Positions 1-4,915 of a stretch of 5,497 nucleotides of DNA are shown here, piece by piece. Origin of the DNA: Burkholderiales bacterium (GTDB lineage Bacteria; Pseudomonadota; Gammaproteobacteria; Burkholderiales; CAIKXV01). The stretch covers positions 1 through 5,497 of the forward strand of contig JAIENF010000187.1 of the NCBI GenBank assembly GCA_019751575.1, in the 5' to 3' direction. The position numbers and the translations under genes are program-made. Under the pieces are notes generated by a model. That model ran no database searches and was not told the origin of the DNA. It saw only the letters and a program-made list of their open reading frames with translations. How positions within the stretch are numbered: position 1 is the stretch's first letter; each line of letters begins with the position of its first letter.

Positions 1-165
1 TTGACCTTCTCGGTCATCGGCACGCTCGTCGTCTGCGCCGACGAGGCGAACAGCAGCGTGTAGCCGTCCGGCGCGGCGCGCGCGACGTATTCAGTGGCGA
101 TGGCGCCGGTCGCGCCGGGCATGTTGCGCGGCAGGAACGGCTGGCCGAGCCTGCGCGACAGCCCT
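1..165. repeat. Diverged direct repeat, copy 1 (paralogous receptor coding sequence)
   Basis: This stretch aligns without gaps to 1017-1181 at an offset of 1016 bases. A hand count gives about 29 mismatches in 165 positions, roughly 82% identity. It lies inside the coding region of the partial receptor and reflects duplication of the gene, not an insertion sequence. The left end of the homology cannot be seen because it is at the window edge. Confidence 0.85.
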
Positions 166-380
166 TCGGAGACGATCCGCGCCTGGATGTCGGTGGTGCC
201 GCCCGGCGCGAACGGGATGATCACCGTGACCGGCTTCACCGGCCACGCCTGCGCAGGCTGTGCGTGTGCGGGATCCGCCGAGAGCAGGAGCGCCCCGGTG
301 GCGGTGGCAACGAGGCCCGCGGTCGATGCGTGGAGCAGGCCGCGACGGAAAGGGTCCGGGAAGCGGGTACGCAGGCTCAT
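1..380 (-). CDS. Bug/TctC-family periplasmic solute receptor, partial (C-terminus off left edge)
   Basis: Only the first 126 residues are present; the family is usually about 320-340 residues. These extracytoplasmic receptors bind carboxylates or related small molecules, some serving tripartite tricarboxylate transporters. The ATG at 380-378 overlaps the TGA of the upstream paralogue (ATGA), so translation is probably coupled. Residues 1-40 look like a signal peptide: FRRGLL at 11-16, a hydrophobic stretch, and a likely cleavage after AHA (38-40) before Q41. The twin arginine followed by GLL is compatible with Tat export but not diagnostic. The mature start WPVKPVTVIIPFAPGGTTD (46-64) is the family signature. 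Residues 78-126 match the neighbouring receptor at 44 of 49 positions. The ligand cannot be read from the sequence, and no TctA/TctB membrane partner is visible. Family assignment is secure. Confidence 0.93.
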   Translation of the reverse strand, partial: MSLRTRFPDPFRRGLLHASTAGLVATATGALLLSADPAHAQPAQAWPVKPVTVIIPFAPGGTTDIQARIVSEGLSRRLGQPFLPRNMPGATGAIATEYVARAAPDGYTLLFASSAQTTSVPMTEKV

Positions 381-1402
381 TTCAGCAACCCGGCTGCCCT
401 GACCGCTTCGGTGTAGACCGGGAGCTCCGCCTTGATGATCGCAGCCATCTGCTCCGGCGTGGTCGTGGTGGATTCGATGCCGAACGACTCGAGCCGTTCG
501 ATGATCGTCGGGTCCTTCGACAGCGCCTGGATCGCGGCGGACAACTGGTCGATGATCGCGCGAGGCGTCCTGGCAGGGGCGAGCATGCCCTGCCAGGCGG
601 TCAGCTCGAAGCCGGGGATCACCTCGCCCACGGTGGGCACGTTCGGCAACGCCCGCAGGCGCTGGCGCGTCGACACCCCCAGGATGCGCAGCCGCTCGTT
701 CTTCACGTTCGCGAGAACCTCGCCCGAGTTGCCGAACAGCAGCGGGATCTGTCCCGCGATGACGTCCGTGACCGCGAGTCCGCCGCTCTTGTACGGAATG
801 TGCACCATGCTGATGCCGGCGCGCGCGGCGAACAGCGCGCCTGCGAGGTGCGACACCGAAGACTCGCCCGACGAGCCGTAGCTCAGCTTGCCCGGATTCG
901 CACGGGCGAAGTCGACGAACTCCTGCAGCGTCTTCGCCGGCACGTTCGCATTGACCGCGAGGATCAGCGAACTGCGCCCGGATGCGCTCACCGGGGCGAG
1001 GTCTTCCAGGCGGTAGTTCACCTTTTCGACGAGCGGCACGCTGGTCGTCTGCGCGGAGGAGGCGAACAGCAGCGTGTAGCCATCGGGGGTCGCGCGGGCC
1101 ACGTACTCGGTGGCGATCGCGCCGGTCGCACCCGGCATGTTGCGCACGATGAACGGCTGACCGAGCTTGCGCGAAAGCCCGTCGGCGATCAGTCGACCGA
1201 AGATGTCGATCAGGCCGCCCGCGCCGAACGGGAGGACCATCGTCACCGGCTTGATCGGATACGCGGCTGCAGGCTGGGCGAGGACGGGCAACGCCGTCAT
1301 GGCCAGCGCTGCTGCGATGCCTGCAGCCATTGCAAGCCTGCGGTGGGCCTCCGCACGAAAGAGGAAGGCATTGTCCACGGCTAAGCGGCGCGTTCGGCTC
1401 AT
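377..1402 (-). CDS. Bug/TctC-family periplasmic solute receptor (complete)
   Basis: This is a 341-residue protein, normal for the family, predicted to be exported and to capture a small carboxylate or similar solute in the periplasm. The ATG at 1402 was chosen because AAGGAG lies 5 bases upstream (1413-1408) and a signal peptide follows. The reading frame stays open far upstream, but only as an antisense shadow of the CoA-transferase. The signal has a long basic n-region ending in HRR (20-22), a hydrophobic core, and likely cleavage after VLA (40-42) or PAAA (44-47). Mature motifs are YPIKPVTMVLPFGAGG (48-63), NMPGATGAIATEYVARA (88-104), PDGYTLLFASS (106-116), KLSYGSSG (172-179), HIPYKSGG (201-208) and LPNVPTVGE (252-260), all typical of Bug proteins. 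The first ligand loop reads GAGGLID rather than the PGGTTD of its neighbour, so the two may bind different ligands. The ligand is unknown. Confidence 0.96.
   Translation of the reverse strand: MSRTRRLAVDNAFLFRAEAHRRLAMAAGIAAALAMTALPVLAQPAAAYPIKPVTMVLPFGAGGLIDIFGRLIADGLSRKLGQPFIVRNMPGATGAIATEYVARATPDGYTLLFASSAQTTSVPLVEKVNYRLEDLAPVSASGRSSLILAVNANVPAKTLQEFVDFARANPGKLSYGSSGESSVSHLAGALFAARAGISMVHIPYKSGGLAVTDVIAGQIPLLFGNSGEVLANVKNERLRILGVSTRQRLRALPNVPTVGEVIPGFELTAWQGMLAPARTPRAIIDQLSAAIQALSKDPTIIERLESFGIESTTTTPEQMAAIIKAELPVYTEAVRAAGLLK
1017..1181. repeat. Diverged direct repeat, copy 2 (paralogous receptor coding sequence)
   Basis: This is the partner of the repeat at 1-165 and encodes residues of about 74-128 of the complete receptor. 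Similarity falls away toward the signal peptides, where the two genes differ by a net two codons. Confidence 0.85.
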
Positions 1403-1431
1403 CGGCTCTCCTTTTCGCGGCCGCGTGCTGG

Positions 1432-1441
1432 TGTGATCACA
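1432..1441. promoter_or_regulatory. Perfect 10-bp palindrome TGTGATCACA, possible operator
   Basis: TGTGATCACA is its own reverse complement and lies between the divergent operons, 30 bases upstream of the leftward receptor start. Perfect palindromes of this size are typical targets of dimeric regulators such as GntR-family proteins that control organic-acid genes. The cognate regulator is not in the window, so the role is inferred. Confidence 0.35.
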
Positions 1442-1459
1442 TCGGCAGACCATCGACCG

Positions 1460-1467
1460 TGACGTCA
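1460..1467. promoter_or_regulatory. Perfect 8-bp palindrome TGACGTCA, possible operator
   Basis: TGACGTCA is self-complementary and touches the candidate leftward -10 hexamer (1472-1467). A protein bound here could control the receptor promoter. At eight bases it could also occur by chance. Confidence 0.22.
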
Positions 1468-1495
1468 TGCTAACATTTTGGCGGAAGCGTGCGAA
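1467..1495 (-). promoter_or_regulatory. Candidate sigma-70 type promoter for the receptor pair
   Basis: On the minus strand TTCGCA (1495-1490) and TAGCAT (1472-1467) are separated by 17 bases. Each matches 4 of 6 consensus positions. This is the only AT-rich spot in the divergent region. It would start transcription near 1460, giving a leader of about 58 bases before the ATG at 1402. It is pattern matching only. No equally good rightward promoter for the CoA-transferase operon was found. Confidence 0.3.
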
Positions 1496-1500
1496 TGCGG

Positions 1501-1515
1501 GTCGAGCTACTCGAC
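1501..1515. promoter_or_regulatory. Inverted repeat GTCGAG-CTA-CTCGAC upstream of the CoA-transferase operon
   Basis: Perfect 6-bp arms (1501-1506 and 1510-1515) flank a 3-base centre and end 37 bases before the CoA-transferase ATG. It could be an operator for a dimeric regulator or a small leader hairpin. The sequence alone does not decide between these. Confidence 0.3.
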
Positions 1516-1552
1516 GGCACCATCGCCGATACAGCACTCGCGGGGAGGGGGC

Positions 1553-2254
1553 ATGATCAACAAGACCGTGGCCGACTGCCGCGCCGCAGTGGCCGATGTG
1601 CGCGACGGCGCGACGATCATGCTCGGCGGCTTCGGCAACGCCGGCATGCCGGCACGGCTGATCGACGCGTTGCGCGAGACGGGCGCACGCGACCTCGTCA
1701 TCGTCAGCAACGGCGCGGGCACCGGGCCGTTCGCGCTCGGTGCGCTCTTCGGAGATGGTCGCGTGCGCAAGCTGATCGCCTCGTTTCCCGCGCCCTCGTC
1801 GACGCAGTTCCGGGAGCGCTACCTGAAGGGCGAAGTCGAGCTCGAACTCGTGCCGCAGGGCTCGCTGGTCGAACGCATCCGTTGCGGAGGCGCAGGCCTC
1901 GGCGGGTTCTACACGCCGGTGGGCGTCGGTACCGAACTGGCGCAGGGAAAGGAAGTCCGGACCCTCGACGGGCGCGACTACCTGTTCGAGCGTGCGCTGC
2001 GTGCAGACTTCGCCTTCCTCAAGGGACACCTCGGCGATCGCCTCGGCAACGTGATGTACCGCGGCACGATGCGCAACTTCAACATGATCATGGCGACGGC
2101 GGCGGACCAGGTCGTGGCCGAAGTCGACCGCCTCGTCGGGGTCGGGGAGATTCCGCCCGAGCAGGTACACACGCCCGGCATCTTCGTCGACCGGCTGGTG
2201 CAGGTCGACCGCCATCCGAACCTGCTCGAACAGCCGAAGGAGGGCGGCGCATGA
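1553..2254 (+). CDS. 3-oxoacid-type CoA-transferase, subunit A
   Basis: This is the alpha subunit (233 residues, the usual size) of a class I CoA-transferase, which moves CoA from an acyl-CoA donor such as succinyl-CoA to a carboxylic acid through a glutamyl-CoA intermediate held by the B subunit. The ATG at 1553 was chosen for GGAGG at 1544-1548 and because the protein then begins at the family's normal point; the frame runs back to a TTG at 1478, giving 25 atypical extra residues. Visible motifs are MLGGFGNAGMP (23-33), LVPQGSLVERIRCGGAG (99-115), GFYTPVGVGT (118-127), RLGNVMYRGTMRNFN (163-177), MATAADQVVAEV (180-191) and HTPGIFVDRLV (206-216). The SFPAPSS segment (77-83) recalls 3-oxoadipate CoA-transferase (PcaI) more than the acetoacetate enzymes, but the biotin enzyme genes downstream do not fit the beta-ketoadipate pathway. 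The acid substrate is unassigned. Confidence 0.95.
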   Translation: MINKTVADCRAAVADVRDGATIMLGGFGNAGMPARLIDALRETGARDLVIVSNGAGTGPFALGALFGDGRVRKLIASFPAPSSTQFRERYLKGEVELELVPQGSLVERIRCGGAGLGGFYTPVGVGTELAQGKEVRTLDGRDYLFERALRADFAFLKGHLGDRLGNVMYRGTMRNFNMIMATAADQVVAEVDRLVGVGEIPPEQVHTPGIFVDRLVQVDRHPNLLEQPKEGGA

Positions 2255-2943
2255 GCCTCACCCGCGACGGCATCGCCTGGCGCATCGCGCACGACCTGCC
2301 CGAGGGCGCCTACGTCAACCTCGGCGTCGGCATGCCGGTGCTGGTGGCGAACTTCCTCGATCGCAGCCGCGAGGTGTTCCTGCACAGCGAAAACGGCATC
2401 CTCGGTGTCGGGCCTCGTCCTGCGAAGGGCGAGGTCGACCTCGACCTGATCAGCGCGGGCAAGGGGTTCTGCACGCTCGCGCCCGGCGCGGCGATCTTCG
2501 ACCAGCCCATCTCCTTCGCGATGATGCGCGGCGGCCACCTCACGCACGCGATCCTCGGCGCGATCGAGGTCGCGGCCAACGGCGACTTCGCGAACTGGAA
2601 GGTGCCCGGCGAAGCGGTGCCGGGGGTCGGCGGGGCGATGGATCTGGCCGTGGGCGCGAAGCGTGTCTGGGTCGCGATGACGCACGTCACGAACAAGGGC
2701 GCGCCGAAGATCGTCGAGTGCTGCGCGGCGCCGCTCACGGCGCGCGCCTGCGTGAAGCGCATCTACACCGACATGGCCGTCATCGACGTGACGCCGGACG
2801 GCTTCATGCTGCGCGAGACCGCGCCCGGCTGCGACATCGAGTCGATCCGCGCCAGGACCGGCGCGGCGCTCGCGGTCGCGAGCGACTGCAGGACGATGGA
2901 CATCCCCGAGGTCGCTGCCGACGGCACGCGCCTCGCGAACTGA
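2251..2943 (+). CDS. 3-oxoacid-type CoA-transferase, subunit B (catalytic glutamate subunit)
   Basis: This 230-residue beta subunit carries the catalytic glutamate, E47 in HSENGILGVGP (45-55), which forms the covalent glutamyl-CoA intermediate in this family. Other family motifs are VNLGVGMP (22-29), DLISAGKG (65-72), SFAMMRGGH (88-96), GDFANWKVPG (111-120), GGAMDLAVGAKRVWVAMTH (127-145), GAPKIVECCAAPLT (150-163) and DMAVIDVTPDG (174-184). The gene starts with ATGA overlapping the stop of subunit A and has a near-perfect AAGGAGG at 2237-2243, seven bases before the ATG, as expected for subunits made in equal amounts. Substrate specificity cannot be read from these motifs. Confidence is high in the family and low in the acid used. 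Confidence 0.96.
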   Translation: MSLTRDGIAWRIAHDLPEGAYVNLGVGMPVLVANFLDRSREVFLHSENGILGVGPRPAKGEVDLDLISAGKGFCTLAPGAAIFDQPISFAMMRGGHLTHAILGAIEVAANGDFANWKVPGEAVPGVGGAMDLAVGAKRVWVAMTHVTNKGAPKIVECCAAPLTARACVKRIYTDMAVIDVTPDGFMLRETAPGCDIESIRARTGAALAVASDCRTMDIPEVAADGTRLAN

Positions 2944-2952
2944 GGAGCAAGG
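2942..2952 (+). promoter_or_regulatory. Ribosome binding site deciding the GTG start of the biotin carrier gene
   Basis: GAGGAG at 2942-2947, with AAGG following at 2949-2952, lies just ahead of GTG at 2956. No ATG gives a full-length AccB-like N-terminus, so the GTG start is preferred. The GAGGAG begins within the stop codon of CoA-transferase subunit B. Confidence 0.6.
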
Positions 2953-2955
2953 CAC

Positions 2956-3498
2956 GTGGGCGAACCGGAAGTTCCCTTGACCGAGGACGAGGTACGGCGC
3001 ATCGGTCGCATCATCGAGACGCTCGAACAATCCACGTTCGACTACCTGCAGCTCGAGCTGGGCGCGCTGAAGCTCACGGTGGCGAAGGGCAACGCGGCGA
3101 TGGCGCTGCCGACGGCGGCGGCGGCCCCCGCTCTCGCGGCCCCTGCCCCTGCTCCCGCTCCCGCAGCCGCCCCGCCCGCTCCGTCCGTCGCATCGCCTGC
3201 CCCGGCCGGCACCGCATCGGCGCCCGCAGCTGCGGGAGCGTCCGCCGCGAGCTCCGGCCTCGTCGACATCGTGTCGCCGATGATCGGCCGTTTCTATTCG
3301 CAGCCCGAGCCCGGCGCGGCGCCATTCGTGACGCCGGGATCGAAGGTAGGGCCCGAGACGACGGTCGGCCTCGTCGAGGCGATGAAGATGTTCAACGCCG
3401 TGCACGCGGGCACGACCGGCACGATCGCAGAGGTCTGCGTGCAGGATGCGACGATCGTCGAATACGGGCAGGTGCTGTTCCGCGTGCGTCCGTCGTGA
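2956..3498 (+). CDS. accB: Biotin carboxyl carrier protein, AccB type
   Basis: This 180-residue carrier shuttles carboxybiotin between a biotin carboxylase and a carboxyltransferase in the cytoplasm. The N-terminal helix and strand (about 10-44) resemble the AccB N-terminus. Residues 46-100 are a flexible Ala/Pro linker with an APAPAPAP run. The biotinyl domain (about 101-180) starts SPMIGRFY (107-114), and K144 in EAMKM (141-145) is the biotinylation site. The segment PEPGAAPFV (117-125) matches the thumb found in acetyl-CoA carboxylase carriers and normally missing from carriers fused to pyruvate carboxylase or oxaloacetate decarboxylase. It begins with GTG 12 bases after the CoA-transferase and overlaps the biotin carboxylase start. 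The symbol reflects family only: with no acetyl-CoA carboxyltransferase here, this is probably a dedicated paralogue and not the housekeeping AccB. Confidence 0.93.
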   Translation: MGEPEVPLTEDEVRRIGRIIETLEQSTFDYLQLELGALKLTVAKGNAAMALPTAAAAPALAAPAPAPAPAAAPPAPSVASPAPAGTASAPAAAGASAASSGLVDIVSPMIGRFYSQPEPGAAPFVTPGSKVGPETTVGLVEAMKMFNAVHAGTTGTIAEVCVQDATIVEYGQVLFRVRPS

Positions 3499-4886
3499 CC
3501 GTGACCGCTCGACCGCTGCGCCGCGTGCTGGTCGCCAACCGCGGCGAGATCGCGGTGCGGATCATCCACGCCTGCCGCGCGCTCGGTATCGAGACCGTGC
3601 TGGCCGCCTCCGAGGCCGATCGCGACAGCCTGCCGGCGCGCATGGCCGACCGGGCACTGTGCATCGGGCCGGCAGCGTCGTCGGCGAGCTACCTGCGGAT
3701 CGACGCGCTGCTGGCGGCCGCGCAGGGCACGGAGTGCGACGCGCTGCACCCGGGCTACGGTTTCCTGGCCGAGTCCCGGGCGCTCGCGCAGGCCTGCGCG
3801 GACGAGGGCATCGTGTTCATCGGGCCCACGCCCGACCAGATCCATGACATGGGCAACAAGCTGGCCGCGCGGGCACTCGCGCGGGCCGCGAACGTGCCAC
3901 TGCTGCCGGGGTCGGAGGAGGTCACCGACGCTGCCCAGGCCGCGTCGATCGCCGGCACGATCGGCTATCCGGTGCTGCTCAAGGCCGCCGCGGGCGGAGG
4001 TGGACGCGGGATGAAGGTCGTCGAGCGCGCCGAGGACATCGCGCGCGCCTTCGCCGCCGCCTCGCACGAGGCGCGCAACGCATTCGGCGACGACACGCTC
4101 TACCTCGAGCGCTACATCCGCAACGCGCGCCATGTCGAGGTGCAGGTGCTGGGCGATGCCCACGGCAACCTGGTCCACGTGGGCGAACGCGATTGCTCGC
4201 TGCAGCGGCGCCACCAGAAGGTGGTGGAAGAGTCTCCGGCGCCGAACCTGCCCGTGGCCACGCGCGACGGCATCCGCGCCGCGGCGGTGGCGCTCGCCCG
4301 CGCGATCGAATACCGCAACGCAGGTACGGTCGAGTTCATCGTCGACGGTGACACCGGCGAGTTCTTCTTCCTCGAGATGAACACCCGCATCCAGGTCGAG
4401 CACCCGGTGAGCGAGGCGGTGTCGGGCATCGACCTCGTGCAGGAACAGCTGCGCGTGGCCGCAGGCGAGCGGCTGCGCTACCGGCAGCGCGGCGTCGTGC
4501 TGCGCGGGCACGCGATCGAGTGCCGCATCAACGCCGAGGTGCCCACCGAGAACTTCCGCCCCAGCCCCGGCCGCATCACCGCGTGGCGGCCGCCCGAAGG
4601 GCCGAACATCCGGCTCGACACGCACTGCCATGAAGGCTATGTCGTGCCGATCCACTATGACTCGATGCTCGCCAAGCTGATCGTCTACGGCATCGACCGG
4701 AACGAGGCGATCCTGCGCATGCGCCAGGCGCTCGCGCAGTTCACGATAGAAGGCATCGACACCACGCTGCCGTTCCTGCGGCATGCGATACCGCACCCGG
4801 ATTTCGTGTCCGGCCGCGTCAACACGGCGCTGGTCGGGCGGATGATCGACGAGATGAACGGCGCCGTACCGGCGCACGCCGGGTGA
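3495..4886 (+). CDS. accC: Biotin carboxylase, AccC type
   Basis: This 463-residue enzyme uses ATP and bicarbonate to carboxylate biotin on the carrier. The length fits a stand-alone biotin carboxylase subunit. The N-terminal domain has VLVANRGEIAVRI (11-23) and ALHPGYGFLAES (83-94). The ATP-grasp domain has K122 in MGNKLAAR, K163 before the glycine-rich loop AAAGGGGRGMK (164-174), and RRHQKVVEESPAP (238-250). Catalytic positions E280, E294 and R298 lie in the metal and bicarbonate site, with EMNTRIQVEHPVSE at 294-307, and R344 in ECRINAE. All key residues appear intact. The GTG at 3495 overlaps the carrier stop as GTGA and has no clear Shine-Dalgarno, so translation is probably coupled; a GTG at 3501 is an alternative. 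As with the carrier, it is probably a pathway-specific paralogue. Confidence 0.95.
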   Translation: MTVTARPLRRVLVANRGEIAVRIIHACRALGIETVLAASEADRDSLPARMADRALCIGPAASSASYLRIDALLAAAQGTECDALHPGYGFLAESRALAQACADEGIVFIGPTPDQIHDMGNKLAARALARAANVPLLPGSEEVTDAAQAASIAGTIGYPVLLKAAAGGGGRGMKVVERAEDIARAFAAASHEARNAFGDDTLYLERYIRNARHVEVQVLGDAHGNLVHVGERDCSLQRRHQKVVEESPAPNLPVATRDGIRAAAVALARAIEYRNAGTVEFIVDGDTGEFFFLEMNTRIQVEHPVSEAVSGIDLVQEQLRVAAGERLRYRQRGVVLRGHAIECRINAEVPTENFRPSPGRITAWRPPEGPNIRLDTHCHEGYVVPIHYDSMLAKLIVYGIDRNEAILRMRQALAQFTIEGIDTTLPFLRHAIPHPDFVSGRVNTALVGRMIDEMNGAVPAHAG

Positions 4887-4896
4887 ACGACCCGGC
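4861..4896 (+). other. Two adjacent hairpins at the biotin carboxylase/carboxyltransferase junction
   Basis: GCGCCG-TAC-CGGCGC (4861-4875) is followed two bases later by GCCGGG-TGAACGA-CCCGGC (4878-4896). Both have perfect 6-bp GC-rich stems, and the loop of the second holds the biotin carboxylase stop codon. No T-run follows, so this is not a standard intrinsic terminator. The hairpins could affect mRNA stability or separate translation of the next gene. Confidence 0.4.
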
Positions 4897-4915
4897 ATCG
4901 AGGACGGAGCAGAAG

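Noticed and set aside
1..1181. The direct repeat 1-165 / 1017-1181 as ends of a mobile element
   Set aside because: The copies are in the same frame at the same position of two homologous genes and are about 18% diverged. There is no transposase or target duplication.
1432..1441. TGTGATCACA as a CRP/FNR-type site
   Set aside because: CRP sites have six bases between the TGTGA and TCACA half-sites; here the halves abut, so the spacing is wrong. It was kept only as a generic palindrome.
1478..1552. TTG at 1478 as the start of CoA-transferase subunit A
   Set aside because: It adds 25 residues not typical of the family and has no Shine-Dalgarno, whereas ATG 1553 has GGAGG upstream and fits the normal N-terminus.
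1403..2215. Leftward extension of the receptor frame, giving a 612-residue open frame antisense to the CoA-transferase
   Set aside because: The upstream part has no family motifs and overlaps a well-supported gene. The ATG at 1402 has a ribosome site and is followed by a signal peptide, so the extension is a GC-rich shadow.
3106..3255. Simple GC-rich repeat tract
   Set aside because: It is explained as the Ala/Pro linker of the biotin carrier protein.
2718..3494. Upstream extension of the biotin carboxylase frame
   Set aside because: It overlaps the CoA-transferase B and carrier genes in another frame, is Arg-rich without motifs, and the family N-terminus begins just after the GTG at 3495.
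3294..4898. Long open frame of 534 codons on the minus strand opposite the biotin carboxylase
   Set aside because: Its translation is low-complexity Arg/Val/Asp-rich, typical of antisense frames in GC-rich genes, while the plus-strand frame carries every catalytic motif of biotin carboxylase.
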